Positions 38,207 to 48,446 are shown, counted from the first letter of the stretch. The stretch: DNA of 64,000 nucleotides from Hyphomicrobiales bacterium (GCA_021775525.1 JAJFHQ010000060.1:1-64000); one strand, 5' to 3'. Numbers and translations are program-made. Notes: generated by a model from the sequence alone, not told the origin.

Positions 38207-38746
38207 TTATTTTCTCCAGGGAGAGGGCTTTGAATTGTTTCCATCAGATGGGTCTTTATTGCTCTCGGACCCAGAGTCATCAATGTCCTCGAATTCACCC
38301 TCGATGACAGGACCAGACGAGGTGGTTGTGCCATCGTGACGCGGCGCACTGCTTGCACCCTCACCAAAGCCGTGCCCCTGAACATGGCTGGAGAAGGAAA
38401 ATTTATTGAACAGCCAGCGCGCCAGAGCCCTGCGTAAGCCCGGCACAAGGAGTGAAAACCCTACTGTATCGGTCAATAATCCCGGCGTGAGCAGGAACGC
38501 ACCAGCCACGAGCAGGCACGCGCCGTCAACGACCGATTCAACCGGAAACTCACCAGCTTCAACGGTTTCACGCGCGCGGCCAAGGGCCGCAAGGCCCTGT
38601 CGTTTGAGCAGCGATACGCCAATGACGGCCGTCGAAATCACCAGCAGGATCGTTGCGCCGATGCCGATGATCTCACCGACCTTGATAAGAATTACCAGTT
38701 CCAGCAAGGGAACTGCGATAAACGCCAGGAAGGGGAGAAATCTCAT
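38207..38746 (-). CDS. FxsA-family membrane protein
   Basis: A 179-residue protein of the FxsA family. Three or four membrane helices fill the first half (FLPFLAFIAVPLLELVILIKVGEIIG, read as FIAVPLLELVILIKVG, and LVAGAFLLTPGLLTDTVGFSLLV). The tail after residue 120 is polar, with Ser/Glu-rich low complexity. The name comes from suppression of F exclusion of phage T7 by the E. coli homologue; cellular role otherwise unclear. ATG 38746 is preferred because MRFLPFLAF is the family start. Confidence 0.85.
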   Translation of the reverse strand: MRFLPFLAFIAVPLLELVILIKVGEIIGIGATILLVISTAVIGVSLLKRQGLAALGRARETVEAGEFPVESVVDGACLLVAGAFLLTPGLLTDTVGFSLLVPGLRRALARWLFNKFSFSSHVQGHGFGEGASSAPRHDGTTTSSGPVIEGEFEDIDDSGSESNKDPSDGNNSKPSPWRK

Positions 38747-38988
38747 GAAACCGGCATCCTTGAAAGCTGTGGCGAATGGCAGCACCGACACCTGACGCGA
38801 TTGAGAGTTGGCTTAACCGGGGCGATGCCGTAAGTTGAACACAATGGGCCAACACATTCTGGGCATATAATATTCGCCCGTGTTGAGTGGTATGTGCATG
38901 GTCGGCACCTTATATATATCATCATCACAGATTTTCGAAGGTGCGGCCCGGTTTCACGAGCCAGGCTGTTTAAACGGATGACGGCAAT

Positions 38989-39711
38989 ATGATGAACGAC
39001 ACGTTCGACATTTATACCTTGCTCTTTCTCATTCTCGCGGTGGTCATCTTTCTGCGTTTGAGGAACGTGCTAGGCCGCCGCACGGGCAATGAGCGCCAGC
39101 CTTATGATCCATATGCGGCTTCCGACGCCAAGTCCAACGGCACCGGCGCAAGGGGTCAGGACAAAGTGGTCCCGCTGCAACGCGGCCGCGATACTGAAGC
39201 CGAAGAACAGGCTGTCGATATCGAGGAGCTGTTGAAGAAATACGCACCCAAGGACAGCCCACTGGCAAAAGGCTTGATGGCAATTGCCAAATCAGACCAG
39301 AGCTTTGATCCGGAGCAGTTTCTCCAGGGCGCCAAATCAGCCTATGAGATGATCGTCATGGCGTTTGCTGGCGGCAACAAGAAGGCCTTGCAGCAATTGC
39401 TTGGAGAGGATGTTTTTGACGGTTTCGTTGGCGCCATCGATGAGCGCGAAAAGCGCGGCGAGAATGTTGATTCATCGTTCATTGGCATCGACAAGGCTGA
39501 CATGATCGAGGCGGAATGCAAGCGCAAGTCGGCACAGGTCACGGTCAAGTTTGTCAGCCAGCTGATCACCGCTACCACCAATAAAAAAGGCAAGGTGATT
39601 GATGGCGACCCGAAAAAGGTCCGCGAAGTGACCGATATCTGGACATTCGCCCGTGACATCACATCTCGAGATCCCAACTGGAAACTGGTTGCTACCGAGG
39701 CTGCGAATTAG
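38989..39711 (+). CDS. Tim44/TimA domain protein
   Basis: A 240-residue inner-membrane protein. A single N-terminal helix (about 7-25) is followed by a charged linker and a Tim44-like domain (about 95-235) with the pocket-forming segments FLQGAKSAYEMIVMAFAGGN, read as FLQGAKSAYEM, and VSQLITATTNKKGKVI. Mitochondrial Tim44 recruits Hsp70 to the import channel; bacterial homologues are common next to secB in Alphaproteobacteria, implying an envelope-protein role. It is divergent from fxsA. Confidence 0.88.
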   Translation: MMNDTFDIYTLLFLILAVVIFLRLRNVLGRRTGNERQPYDPYAASDAKSNGTGARGQDKVVPLQRGRDTEAEEQAVDIEELLKKYAPKDSPLAKGLMAIAKSDQSFDPEQFLQGAKSAYEMIVMAFAGGNKKALQQLLGEDVFDGFVGAIDEREKRGENVDSSFIGIDKADMIEAECKRKSAQVTVKFVSQLITATTNKKGKVIDGDPKKVREVTDIWTFARDITSRDPNWKLVATEAAN

Positions 39712-39738
39712 CAGCTTCGGCGTTGCCTGCCCACCCGT

Positions 39739-40953
39739 GTGTCGCGCATGATGCGCGCATGGAATATTGCCAGTCCGCTTACCATCATCATTGCCTGTAC
39801 ACTTGGCGCCGGCCTTTTGGCCCTGCTCGGGGAATGGCTCATGGATGAGCGTGCGCCGGGTCCAGCCGCAATCGCCTTTTCCGACATACCCGGCTGGGAG
39901 AAAGACGATCATAAGTCTGCCTTCGCCGCATTTCGTCGCTCCTGTGAACGTATTGTGGCGGTTGATGAGGCAAGAGCCGACAAGGGCGAGGACAGTAAGG
40001 CCCCGCATCCGCTGAAGAGTGTTTGCCAGGCGGCATTGGCACTTGGGAGTGAAGTGGAATTTTCAGCGGCGCGCGACTTTTTTGAATCCCGTTTCACGCC
40101 GCACCGCATTCAGGGCAAGGCAACCTTTGGATTTGTCACCGGTTACTACGAACCGGAGCTTAATGGCTCCCGCAATAAAACCGAGCGCAACTTTGTGCCC
40201 GTCTATGCGGTTCCAGATGACCTGGTACAGCTATTTCCCGACACTGAGCGTGCCAAGCGCAACCATGAGATGACGGCGGGGCGTAAGACAGCGGAAGGCA
40301 TCATCCCCTATTTTGATCGCAGGGAAATCGAGCAGGGCGCGCTGGAAGGCCGCGATCTGGAAATTCTCTATCTCGATGACTGGGCCGACGCCTTTTACAT
40401 GCACATCCAGGGTTCCGGGCGGGTTGCGCTTGAGGAGGGCGGGCATGTGCGCCTTGGCTTCGGCGCCAAGAACGGACACCCCTACACGGCCATCGGTAAA
40501 TCATTGATTGAGCGCGGTGCAATTACACGCGACGAGATGTCCATGGATGCCGTGCGCGCCTGGCTCGAGGCGAATGGGCAAGGTGCGCGCAAACTCATGT
40601 GGGAGAACCGCTCCTATATATTCTTTCGTGAGCTGGATCAGACCGAAGCCGCAATCGGCCCTGTGGGTGCGCAGGGTGTGGCGTTGAGCCCGCGCCGGAG
40701 CCTTGCAGTTGATACTTCCTTGCATCAGCTCGGCACACCGATCTGGGTAAATGCGCCAAATCTGGATTTGCATGGCCAGGAAGGGTTCAGCCAATTGATG
40801 ATCGCGCAGGATGCAGGCTCGGCCATTAAGGGCCCGGGGCGCGGTGATATCTACTGGGGCAGCGGAGAAAAGGCGGGTGAAATCGCCGGGGCGACACGTC
40901 ACGATGCTGAATTTATACTCCTGCTCCCGAATTCCGGATCATCGGCAAGTTAA
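39739..40953 (+). CDS. mltA: Membrane-bound lytic transglycosylase A (MltA)
   Basis: A 404-residue peptidoglycan lytic transglycosylase. An N-terminal hydrophobic segment (about 10-30) is a membrane anchor or uncleaved signal, with no lipobox Cys. The MltA domain has ATFGFVTGYYEPELNGS, with YYEP, and FYMHIQGSGRVALEEGG. The C-terminal 3D region LMIAQDAGSAIKGPGRGDIYWG holds the catalytic Asp (read as QDAGSAIKGPGRG and DIYWGSG). GTG start at 39739, with ATG 39748 as alternative. It precedes smr by 27 bp. Confidence 0.94.
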   Translation: MSRMMRAWNIASPLTIIIACTLGAGLLALLGEWLMDERAPGPAAIAFSDIPGWEKDDHKSAFAAFRRSCERIVAVDEARADKGEDSKAPHPLKSVCQAALALGSEVEFSAARDFFESRFTPHRIQGKATFGFVTGYYEPELNGSRNKTERNFVPVYAVPDDLVQLFPDTERAKRNHEMTAGRKTAEGIIPYFDRREIEQGALEGRDLEILYLDDWADAFYMHIQGSGRVALEEGGHVRLGFGAKNGHPYTAIGKSLIERGAITRDEMSMDAVRAWLEANGQGARKLMWENRSYIFFRELDQTEAAIGPVGAQGVALSPRRSLAVDTSLHQLGTPIWVNAPNLDLHGQEGFSQLMIAQDAGSAIKGPGRGDIYWGSGEKAGEIAGATRHDAEFILLLPNSGSSAS

Positions 40954-40980
40954 GACCGGGGACCATGGCACTGGTTTGAG

Positions 40981-41571
40981 ATGAGCAAGAAAGACCGCTC
41001 CAAAACATCCACATCCGGGACCCTTCCTCCCGACGATGCCGAACTGTGGGAGCAGGTGGTGGAAACCGCGGTGCCTCTCACCAAGGGCAAGAACCGGGTT
41101 GTCGATCACCCTGAACCCGTGGATGAGCCGGCACGGGATGTGTTGCGCCCGGATAAACAGCGTCCCGAGAAAAATGAACCAAGGCGCGACCAAAAGCCCA
41201 AGCCCTCAGCGCCTCCGCCCGTGGCGCAGTTTGAGCGGAAAGAGGCGCGTCGTCTGGGAACCGGGCGAACCAGTGTCGATGCCCGTATCGATCTGCACGG
41301 CATGCGCCAGCGCGAGGCGCATGGAAGCCTGAAAGCGTTTCTGGCCAACTCGCAGGCGCGGGATCACCGTCATGTGCTTGTGATCACCGGGAAGGGCGGC
41401 AAGCGTGACCATGACGGTTCATTTGAGCGCGGCGTGTTGAACCGTGAGGTGCCCCGCTGGCTTTCTGAGCCGGATTTTCGTCAGTGGGTGGTGAGTTTTG
41501 CCCCTGCCAGCAAACGTCATGGCGGTGAAGGCGCGTTGTATGTCAGGTTGCGGCGCGGGAAAAATGTATAG
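40981..41571 (+). CDS. Smr-domain protein
   Basis: A 196-residue protein. The N-terminal 90 residues are charged and disordered. The Smr domain (about 95-195) carries DLHGMRQREAHGSLKAFL and VLVITGKGGKRDHDG, the two signature motifs (D-L-H-G and the TGKG-type loop). Family members bind or nick DNA/RNA; the function of this stand-alone bacterial version is unknown. It follows mltA and converges with hslU. Confidence 0.9.
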   Translation: MSKKDRSKTSTSGTLPPDDAELWEQVVETAVPLTKGKNRVVDHPEPVDEPARDVLRPDKQRPEKNEPRRDQKPKPSAPPPVAQFERKEARRLGTGRTSVDARIDLHGMRQREAHGSLKAFLANSQARDHRHVLVITGKGGKRDHDGSFERGVLNREVPRWLSEPDFRQWVVSFAPASKRHGGEGALYVRLRRGKNV

Positions 41572-41593
41572 ATATCAATGATAACTAGAAATG

Positions 41594-41611
41594 CATATGT
41601 TATAACATATG
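41594..41611. repeat. 18-bp perfect AT-rich palindrome
   Basis: CATATGTTATAACATATG, symmetric on both strands, in the 74-bp gap between the convergent smr and hslU genes. As RNA it would form a weak AU stem. It could be a bidirectional terminator-like hairpin or a protein-binding site. Confidence 0.5.
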
Positions 41612-41645
41612 TAAAATCAAGTATGAGACGTGTTGCGGGTCTGAC

Positions 41646-42956
41646 CTAGAGAATAAACTTCGACAGGTCCGCGTTCTTGGCCAGGTCGCCGATATTATCG
41701 CGTACATGCTTCTCATTGATGAGGATTTTCTCCCCCTCCCAATCGGTCGCATCAAAGCTGATTTCGTCGAGAATTTTCTCCATCACCGTCATCAGCCGGC
41801 GGGCACCGATATTCTCCACATTGGAGTTCACCTCGACCGCGATATCGGCAATGGCATCGATACCATCCTCGGTGAATTCGATCTCCACGCCTTCCGTCGC
41901 CATCAGGGCCACATATTGCTTGGTGAGGCTGGCGCGCGGCTCTGTGAGGATGCGTTTGAAATCGTCCTTGGTCAGCGCCCTGAGTTCCACCCGGATCGGC
42001 AGCCGCCCCTGAAGCTCGGGCAGAAGGTCAGAAGGGCTGGACACATGAAAGGCGCCGCTGGCGATGAACAGCACATGATCGGTTTTCACCGGACCATATT
42101 TTGTTGAAACCGTTGTGCCTTCGATGAGCGGCAGCAAATCCCTCTGCACGCCTTCCCGGCTGACATCACCACCCGAACGCTCCTGTCTGCCGCATATCTT
42201 GTCGATCTCGTCCAGGAATACGATACCGTTATTTTCAACAACCGAGATGGCTTCCTGAATAATGATGTCGTCGTCAATTAATTTGTCGGATTCTTCCGCC
42301 AGCAAAATCTCATAGCTGCCCTTGACGTTGATCCGGCGCGCTTTGGTGCGCTGGCCGCCGAAGGCCTTGCCCATGATGTCACCGATATTGACCATGCCGA
42401 CCTGGCTGCCGGGCATTCCAGGTATATCAAACGCGGGCATCCCGCCGCCGGTATCGGCCACCTGTACTTCGATTTCCTTTTCGTCCAGGTCGCCCTCGCG
42501 GAGTTTTTTACGGAAACTGTCACGGGTATCCTTTTTCGCGTTCTCACCCACCAACGCGTCAAGCACGCGCTCCTCGGCCATGAGATGGGCCTTGGCAGAG
42601 ACTTCCTTGCGCTTTTCATCACGCACCAGCCCAATGGCGGTCTCCACAAGATCGCGGATAATCTGCTCCACGTCCCGGCCCACATAGCCAACCTCAGTGA
42701 ATTTCGTCGCTTCGACCTTGATGAAGGGCGCGCTGGCGAGCTTAGCCAATCGGCGCGAAATTTCCGTCTTGCCGACGCCGGTTGGGCCAATCATCAGGAT
42801 GTTTTTTGGCAGCACTTCCTCGCGCAACTCTCCTTCAAGCTGCTGACGGCGCCAGCGATTCCTGAGCGCAATTGCGACGGCGCGCTTGGCGGCATTCTGG
42901 CCAATAATATAGCGGTCCAGTTCGGAGACGATTTCACGTGGGGAGAAGTTGGTCAT
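41646..42956 (-). CDS. hslU: HslU ATPase of the HslUV protease
   Basis: A 436-residue AAA+ unfoldase. Walker A GPTGVGKT is at 57-64 and Walker B DEIDKI lies in [14 protein letters not shown]. The I domain (about 110-230) is present and the C-terminal tail [13 protein letters not shown] matches the HslV-activating motif. It follows hslV, 50 bp apart, in the hslV-hslU operon. Confidence 0.97.
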   Translation of the reverse strand: MTNFSPREIVSELDRYIIGQNAAKRAVAIALRNRWRRQQLEGELREEVLPKNILMIGPTGVGKTEISRRLAKLASAPFIKVEATKFTEVGYVGRDVEQIIRDLVETAIGLVRDEKRKEVSAKAHLMAEERVLDALVGENAKKDTRDSFRKKLREGDLDEKEIEVQVADTGGGMPAFDIPGMPGSQVGMVNIGDIMGKAFGGQRTKARRINVKGSYEILLAEESDKLIDDDIIIQEAISVVENNGIVFLDEIDKICGRQERSGGDVSREGVQRDLLPLIEGTTVSTKYGPVKTDHVLFIASGAFHVSSPSDLLPELQGRLPIRVELRALTKDDFKRILTEPRASLTKQYVALMATEGVEIEFTEDGIDAIADIAVEVNSNVENIGARRLMTVMEKILDEISFDATDWEGEKILINEKHVRDNIGDLAKNADLSKFIL

Positions 42957-43007
42957 GATATTCGGAATCTGCTGCTCGTTACGAAAATAGAAAAAGACGG
43001 GCCTGGG

Positions 43008-43577
43008 TTAGTCCGCGTCGAGAATTTCAACCACCAGCTGGTCGTTGGTGAAGACGCATATCTCCGCTGCGACGGCCATGGCTTTGCGGGCGATATCTTC
43101 CGCGCTCATCTTGGTATCAGTGAGCGCGCGCGCAGCGGCCAGTGCGTAGTTGCCGCCAGAGCCAATGCCCATCAGACCGTCTGTCGGCTCGAGAACATCG
43201 CCCGTGCCGGTGAGCACAAGAGACTCTGTTTTGTCCGCCACGATCATCATGGCTTCCAGCCGACGCAGGTAACGGTCGGTGCGCCAGTCCTTTGCCAGCT
43301 CCACGCAGGCCCGCTTCAACTGGTCGGGATAGCGCTCAAGCTTGCTTTCCAGCCGCTCGAACAGCGTAAAGGCATCGGCGGTGGCGCCGGCGAACCCGGC
43401 AATCACACCGCCCGCACCAAGCTCACGCACCTTGAGCGCGTTGGACTTGATGACGGTGTTGCCAAGGCTGACCTGGCCGTCACCGGCAATCACTACCTTG
43501 CCGCCCTTTCGGACGGTCAAAATGGTCGTGCCGTGCCAGAGATCTGTTGAGTTTTGCGTGTCGTTCATCATGCTCAT
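43008..43577 (-). CDS. hslV: HslV peptidase of the HslUV protease
   Basis: A 189-residue proteasome-like peptidase. The mature N-terminal threonine is T17 (HG|TTIL), followed by [17 protein letters not shown], the family signature. Lys and the [16 protein letters not shown] segment follow. Start codons ATG at 43577, 43571 or 43568 are all possible; the longest frame is given. Confidence 0.96.
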   Translation of the reverse strand: MSMMNDTQNSTDLWHGTTILTVRKGGKVVIAGDGQVSLGNTVIKSNALKVRELGAGGVIAGFAGATADAFTLFERLESKLERYPDQLKRACVELAKDWRTDRYLRRLEAMMIVADKTESLVLTGTGDVLEPTDGLMGIGSGGNYALAAARALTDTKMSAEDIARKAMAVAAEICVFTNDQLVVEILDAD

Positions 43578-43650
43578 TCTGTTCCCGCCATATCGGCATC
43601 ACGGCCAGACAAGTCAAGGGCTTGCGGGAATCGTGCCTAAAACGCGTGAA

Positions 43651-43676
43651 ATATGGTGACCGCGAAACTTCCGCAA
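43651..43676 (-). promoter_or_regulatory. Possible heat-shock (sigma32-type) promoter for hslVU
   Basis: On the minus strand a TTGCGG (43671-43676) is followed, 14 bases on, by CCATAT (43651-43656), about 70 bp before hslV. hslVU is sigma32 dependent in many bacteria, but both elements are only partial matches. Confidence 0.3.
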
Positions 43677-43692
43677 AAAACCATGTGCAACC

Positions 43693-43730
43693 CCGGTTGT
43701 AGCGCAGGGGGCAAAGAGGTGCTACACCGG
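43693..43730. repeat. Long inverted repeat upstream of hisB
   Basis: CCGGTTGTAGC (43693-43703), 17 bases, GCTACACCGG (43721-43730). The arms pair over ten bases with a single-base bulge. It lies in the hslV-hisB divergent region, 48 bp before the hisB start. It may be a leader hairpin or an operator. Confidence 0.55.
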
Positions 43731-43778
43731 CGCCCTGAAAAAGCAATTTTATCCCGCTAAAGAGTGAAGAGAACACCC

Positions 43779-44372
43779 ATGCGCACCGCGAGCCTAGAGC
43801 GCAACACCAAAGAGACGGAAATTTCTGTTTCCGTAACCATTGATGGCAAGGGCAATGCCGACATCTCAACCGGCATTGGCTTTCTGGACCACATGCTGGA
43901 GCAAGTGGCCCGCCATTCGCTGATTGATATAACTCTCAAGGTGAAGGGCGATTTGCATGTGGACCAGCATCATACGGCAGAAGATTCAGGTATTGCTCTC
44001 GGACAGGCGGTAACAAAGGCGCTGGGCGATAAAAAGGGGATCACGCGATTTGCCTCGGTGTATTTGCCCATGGATGAAGCCCTGACCCGGGTGGCGCTTG
44101 ATATATCGGGGAGGCCGTTTCTGGTCTGGAAGGTGGATCTCACGCGGCCGGAGATCGGCGAAATGGACACAGAACTGTTCCGCGAGTGGTTCGGCGCATT
44201 TGCCCAGCATGCCGGGCTGACCCTGCATGTGGAATGTCTCTATGGCGAGAACAACCATCACATGATCGAGTCCTGCTACAAGGGATTGGCGCGCGCGCTG
44301 GGGGCCGCGGTGGCAATCGACCCCAGGCAAGCAGACATGGTGCCCTCCACAAAGGGAACTTTGAGCGACTAG
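43779..44372 (+). CDS. hisB: Imidazoleglycerol-phosphate dehydratase
   Basis: A 197-residue monofunctional enzyme of histidine synthesis. Duplicated metal-binding motifs are present: [14 protein letters not shown] with [14 protein letters not shown], and [14 protein letters not shown] with [15 protein letters not shown]. There is no fused histidinol-phosphatase. The ATG at 43779 gives the typical start [13 protein letters not shown]. It leads the his block hisB-DUF2628-hisH-hisA-hisF-hisE. Confidence 0.96.
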   Translation: MRTASLERNTKETEISVSVTIDGKGNADISTGIGFLDHMLEQVARHSLIDITLKVKGDLHVDQHHTAEDSGIALGQAVTKALGDKKGITRFASVYLPMDEALTRVALDISGRPFLVWKVDLTRPEIGEMDTELFREWFGAFAQHAGLTLHVECLYGENNHHMIESCYKGLARALGAAVAIDPRQADMVPSTKGTLSD

Positions 44373-44383
44373 AAGGATACGAC

Positions 44384-44896
44384 GTGGTCACCTACACGGT
44401 CCATGAGCGGAACAACGAAGAACCGGACATTGCCGCGCGTGCGGAGAAGATTGTCTTCGTCAAGGAAGGCTTTGCCTGGCTGGCGTTGGTTTTTCCGCTG
44501 GTGTGGCTGCTGTATCACCGCTTGTGGATTGTCCTTGCGGGTTTTGTCGTTATCGTCGCATTGCTGGAAGTGGGGGTGATGAGCTTGGGGCTCAACGAGG
44601 CAGTTGCAGTTGCCGCGACGTTTGCGCTGAGCGGCCTGTTCGCACTTCAGGCAAATGATCTGCGCCGCTGGTCGCTTGACCGCAAGGGCTTTGCGTTTGT
44701 CGACCTTGTGAGCGGCCGCGATCGAAGTGAATGCGAGCAGAAATTCTTTACAGAGTGGCTTTCCGGGCAGGGCGCAGGGTTGAAACCGGCGCCACGTAAA
44801 ATTGCAAAACGATCAAAACCAGTCCCCGCCAAAACAGAAAAAACCTCACCGGCGGGAGATGACGTTATCGGCCTGTTCCCCGAGCCTGGTAAGTAG
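44384..44896 (+). CDS. DUF2628-family membrane protein
   Basis: A 170-residue protein. It opens [15 protein letters not shown], followed by [31 protein letters not shown] and two or three further hydrophobic stretches (about 50-100), the DUF2628 pattern. The C-terminal 50 residues are Lys/Pro rich and end in a [11 protein letters not shown] motif. GTG at 44384 with AAGGA six bases upstream is a strong start; it begins 11 bp after hisB. Function unknown; insertion between hisB and hisH is typical of Rhizobiales. Confidence 0.85.
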   Translation: MVTYTVHERNNEEPDIAARAEKIVFVKEGFAWLALVFPLVWLLYHRLWIVLAGFVVIVALLEVGVMSLGLNEAVAVAATFALSGLFALQANDLRRWSLDRKGFAFVDLVSGRDRSECEQKFFTEWLSGQGAGLKPAPRKIAKRSKPVPAKTEKTSPAGDDVIGLFPEPGK

Positions 44897-44907
44897 GCGC
44901 TGTACCG

Positions 44908-45570
44908 ATGCCGGCATCCAACACCGTTGCCATAATCGATTACGGTTCGGGCAATCTCCACTCAGCTGCCAAGGCATTCGAGCGAATGAATGGTGAAGAG
45001 AACGCGGGGTACACCATCAAGGTGACAGATGATCCCGGTGACGTGCGAAGCGCGGACCGTGTGGTCCTGCCCGGTGTTGGAGCCTTTGCAGACTGCCGCG
45101 CTGGATTGCTGGCGGTGGACGGCATGATGGCGGCCCTGGAAGAGGCGGTCATTCAAAAGGCAAGGCCCTTCCTTGGCATCTGCGTGGGCATGCAACTGAT
45201 GGCCGACACGGGTCTCGAGCATGGCGAAACACCGGGTTTTGGCTGGATTGGCGGTCAGGTAAAAGCCATTGCGCCCGATGATAAGAGCCTGAAAATTCCA
45301 CATATGGGCTGGAACACCTTGAACCTTGTTACCCCGCATCCGCTGTTAGCGGGCATAGAGGCGGGTTCTGCCGGTCTTCATGCATATTTCGTCCATTCCT
45401 ATCATCTCGTGGCAGAAACGCGCGGACATGTGGTTGCGGAAACCGGCTACGGCGGCCCGGTTACAGCGATGGTCGCGCGTGACAATCTTGCCGGGACCCA
45501 GTTTCACCCGGAAAAAAGTCAGAAACTCGGACTGGCGCTGATTGCAAATTTTCTGAAATGGAGACCCTGA
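44908..45570 (+). CDS. hisH: Imidazole glycerol phosphate synthase, glutaminase subunit
   Basis: A 220-residue class I glutamine amidotransferase. The nucleophile Cys92 is in GICVGMQLM; the His/Glu pair is in [10 protein letters not shown] near residue 200. It supplies ammonia to HisF, encoded 0.7 kb downstream. The hisA start follows after one base. Confidence 0.96.
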   Translation: MPASNTVAIIDYGSGNLHSAAKAFERMNGEENAGYTIKVTDDPGDVRSADRVVLPGVGAFADCRAGLLAVDGMMAALEEAVIQKARPFLGICVGMQLMADTGLEHGETPGFGWIGGQVKAIAPDDKSLKIPHMGWNTLNLVTPHPLLAGIEAGSAGLHAYFVHSYHLVAETRGHVVAETGYGGPVTAMVARDNLAGTQFHPEKSQKLGLALIANFLKWRP

Positions 45571-45571
45571 C

Positions 45572-46306
45572 TTGATCCTTTTCCCTGCCATTGACCTCAA
45601 GGACGGCCAGTGCGTGCGCCTCGTTCAGGGCGAGATGGACGCCGCGACCGTATTCAGCGATGACCCTGCCGCACAGGCGAAATCATTTGAAACTCAAGGG
45701 TTTCAGTATCTCCACATGGTCGACCTGAACGGTGCGTTCGAGGGCCAGCCCATGAATGGCGCGGCGGTAGATGCAATCCTGCAAACCGTTTCCATGCCTG
45801 TACAACTTGGTGGCGGCATTCGCGATATGGCAACCATCGAGACTTGGCTTACCAAGGGCATCACGCGGGTTATTCTTGGCACTGTGGCCGTCAAGAACCC
45901 GGACCTGGTACGCGAAGCCTGTAAGGAATTCCCTGGGAAGGTAGCCGTGGGTATTGATGCGCGCGGCGGCATGGTCGCAGTTGAGGGCTGGGCGGAAACC
46001 AGCGCGACATCAGCGATTGATCTGGCCATGATGTTCGAATTCGCAGGTGTCGCCGCCATCATCTACACCGATATAGAGCGCGACGGTGTGCTCCATGGGC
46101 TCAATCTGGAGGCGACAGCTGGCCTTGCGCGCGCTGTATCCATTCCGGTTATTGCATCGGGCGGTCTTGCCTCAATCGAGGATATCCACAAGCTGATACA
46201 ACCTGAATATGCCATGCTTGAAGGGGCGATATCGGGCCGCGCACTTTATGACGGGCGGCTTGATGCGCGTGAAGCCCTGTTGGTCCTGAACGGGGCAGGG
46301 AATTGA
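45572..46306 (+). CDS. hisA: ProFAR isomerase HisA
   Basis: A 244-residue TIM barrel. Asp8 in [11 protein letters not shown] and the second catalytic Asp in [11 protein letters not shown] are in place. It isomerises ProFAR to PRFAR. The start codon is TTG, with GGAG nine bases upstream and only one base after the hisH stop, indicating coupling. Confidence 0.96.
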   Translation: MILFPAIDLKDGQCVRLVQGEMDAATVFSDDPAAQAKSFETQGFQYLHMVDLNGAFEGQPMNGAAVDAILQTVSMPVQLGGGIRDMATIETWLTKGITRVILGTVAVKNPDLVREACKEFPGKVAVGIDARGGMVAVEGWAETSATSAIDLAMMFEFAGVAAIIYTDIERDGVLHGLNLEATAGLARAVSIPVIASGGLASIEDIHKLIQPEYAMLEGAISGRALYDGRLDAREALLVLNGAGN

Positions 46307-46310
46307 CTTG

Positions 46311-47087
46311 ATGCTCAAAACACGCGTCATACCTTGTCTCGATGTCAAAGACGGCCGCGTTGTCAAAGGCGTCAATTTCGTCGACCTGCGTGATGCCGGC
46401 GATCCCGTGGAAGCCGCGACCGCCTATGACGCGGCGGGCGCGGACGAGCTTTGTTTCCTCGACATCACCGCGAGCCATGAAAACCGTGACGTGATTTTCG
46501 ACGTGGTTGAAAAAACTGCGGAGCGGTGCTTCATGCCGCTGACCGTGGGCGGCGGGGTGCGCACGGTGGAGGACGTGCGCAAGCTGCTCGAAGCCGGTGC
46601 GGATAAAGTCTCCATCATGACGGCCGCGGTGAAGAACCGCGATTTCGTGCGTGAAGCTGCAGAAAAATTCGGTTCGCAATGTATCGTTGTTGCCATCGAC
46701 GCCAAGAAAGTTTCCAGTGGGGGAGCGCAAAGCCGCTGGGAAATTTTCACCCATGGCGGGCGCGAACCAACAGGAATCGATGCGGTGGAATATGCAAAAG
46801 AAGTGGTCGCGCTGGGAGCAGGTGAAATCTTGCTTACCTCCATGGACCGAGACGGCACAAAGGATGGTTTCGATTTGGAAATGACGCGTGCGATAGCCGA
46901 TGCAGTGTCCGTGCCGGTCATCGCATCTGGTGGCGTCGGTACACTGGATCATCTGGTGGAGGGCGTGGCTGAGGGACATGCCAGCGCCGTACTTGCGGCG
47001 TCTATATTTCACTTTGGCGAGTACACGATTGGCGAGGCCAAGCAGCATATGGCCGAGGCCGGTGTCGCGGTGCGGCTGGACGTTTAA
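46311..47087 (+). CDS. hisF: Imidazole glycerol phosphate synthase cyclase subunit
   Basis: A 258-residue TIM barrel. Asp11 is in [11 protein letters not shown]; the second catalytic Asp is in [13 protein letters not shown]. Phosphate-binding [10 protein letters not shown] and [13 protein letters not shown] are standard. It works with HisH. ATG 46311 is preferred over the in-frame TTG just before it; it begins four bases after the hisA stop. Confidence 0.97.
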   Translation: MLKTRVIPCLDVKDGRVVKGVNFVDLRDAGDPVEAATAYDAAGADELCFLDITASHENRDVIFDVVEKTAERCFMPLTVGGGVRTVEDVRKLLEAGADKVSIMTAAVKNRDFVREAAEKFGSQCIVVAIDAKKVSSGGAQSRWEIFTHGGREPTGIDAVEYAKEVVALGAGEILLTSMDRDGTKDGFDLEMTRAIADAVSVPVIASGGVGTLDHLVEGVAEGHASAVLAASIFHFGEYTIGEAKQHMAEAGVAVRLDV

Positions 47088-47131
47088 AGCCTGTCTTCGC
47101 CCATCCTCCACTTTCGCTAAAACGCGTCAGG

Positions 47132-47473
47132 GTGTATGACGCGCTGATGGCAGATGATGTACTTAAAACACTTGAGCAGACAATCCGGGCGCGGCGTAAC
47201 GCCAGCGGAGATGTGTCCTATACGCGCAAGCTTCTTGACGGCGGTCCTGAGAAATGCGCCAAGAAACTCGGTGAAGAAGCATCTGAGACGGTGATTGCCG
47301 GTGTCTCCCAGGACAATGCTGCGTTAACGGGTGAAGCCGCAGACCTGCTCTACCACCTGCTGGTACTGCTTGAAGCCCGACAGGTGCCGTTGGACGACGT
47401 GCTGGCAGAGCTGGAACGCCGGACGGGGCAATCGGGGCTGGAAGAAAAAGCCGCGCGCAAAAAGGACGGCTGA
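47132..47473 (+). CDS. hisE: Phosphoribosyl-ATP pyrophosphatase
   Basis: A 113-residue all-alpha NTP pyrophosphohydrolase. The motif [14 protein letters not shown] with the later [19 protein letters not shown] carries the Glu/Asp metal ligands. It converts PR-ATP to PR-AMP. There is no fused HisI domain, so cyclohydrolase must be encoded elsewhere. The GTG at 47132 and the ATG at 47147 are both possible starts. Confidence 0.94.
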   Translation: MYDALMADDVLKTLEQTIRARRNASGDVSYTRKLLDGGPEKCAKKLGEEASETVIAGVSQDNAALTGEAADLLYHLLVLLEARQVPLDDVLAELERRTGQSGLEEKAARKKDG

Positions 47474-47477
47474 ACCA

Positions 47478-48446
47478 ATGCCGGACGGAGCGATGAATCC
47501 AGCGCCTAAAGTCAGGCTGACGCCTTACAGGACATTCACCAAAGATGAATGGGCGGCGCTGCGCGCGGACACGCCCATGACTCTGACAGAAATAGATGTC
47601 GAGCAATTGTCTGGCCTCACGGAGCGCGTCTCGATTAATGACGTGCGCGATATATACCTGCCGCTTTCCCGTCTTTTGAACCTGTATGTGGGCGCCGCGC
47701 AAAAGCTGCATGAGGCCACCACCACTTTTCTCGGCAAAAAAGATGGCAAGATGCCGTTCCTCATTGGCCTTGCGGGCTCGGTGGCGGTGGGCAAGAGCAC
47801 CACGGGCCGTGTCCTGCAGGCACTGCTTGCACGCTGGCCCGACCATCCGCGCGTTGATCTCATTGGCACCGACGGTTTTCTGCACTCAAACGCGACACTT
47901 GAGAAACGCGGCCTGATGAACCGAAAGGGGTTTCCTGAAAGTTATGACCAGGCGGGGTTGCTCGATTTCCTGGCTGACGTAAAGGCGGGCGTGCGTAACG
48001 TGGTCGCGCCGGTCTATTCCCATTTCCATTACGACGTGCTTCCGGGTGAGACGAATATCATCGACCGGCCGGATATCCTGATCGTTGACGGCCTGAACGT
48101 ATTGCAGCCCGCGCGCCTGCCCCGGGATGGGGAAGCCATTCCTTTCGTCTCGGATTATTTTGACTTCTCAATTTACATCGACGCGGATGCAGAGTTGGCC
48201 GGGCGCTGGTACGTGGAGCGCTTCATGCGCCTGCGCCAGACCGCCTTCCGTGACCCAGCCGCTTATTTTCACCGCTACTCGAAACTCTCTGACGAGGAAG
48301 CAAGAAAAACAGCTCAGGGTATCTGGGATACGATCAATTTGAAAAATTTGCAGGAGAATATCCTGCCCACGCGTCAGCGCGCCGATCTTATCCTGCACAA
48401 GATCAAGGGCCACGCGGTCGACCGGGTGGCGCTCAGAAAACTATGA
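47478..48446 (+). CDS. coaA: Pantothenate kinase (type I, CoaA)
   Basis: A 322-residue type I pantothenate kinase. The P-loop [11 protein letters not shown] is at 98-108. [19 protein letters not shown] and [21 protein letters not shown] follow, then [14 protein letters not shown]-like [15 protein letters not shown]. It catalyses the first, rate-limiting step of CoA synthesis. ATG 47478 starts four bases after the hisE stop. Its 3' end overlaps the next, convergent gene by six bases. Confidence 0.96.
   Translation: MPDGAMNPAPKVRLTPYRTFTKDEWAALRADTPMTLTEIDVEQLSGLTERVSINDVRDIYLPLSRLLNLYVGAAQKLHEATTTFLGKKDGKMPFLIGLAGSVAVGKSTTGRVLQALLARWPDHPRVDLIGTDGFLHSNATLEKRGLMNRKGFPESYDQAGLLDFLADVKAGVRNVVAPVYSHFHYDVLPGETNIIDRPDILIVDGLNVLQPARLPRDGEAIPFVSDYFDFSIYIDADAELAGRWYVERFMRLRQTAFRDPAAYFHRYSKLSDEEARKTAQGIWDTINLKNLQENILPTRQRADLILHKIKGHAVDRVALRKL

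Noticed and set aside
42929-42944. parS-like ATTTCACGTGGGGAGA
   Set aside because: Only the left half matches; several mismatches on the right. Inside the hslU start.
42585-43550. 321-codon plus-strand frame across hslU and hslV
   Set aside because: Antisense to two intact, well-recognised genes; no family resemblance and no RBS.
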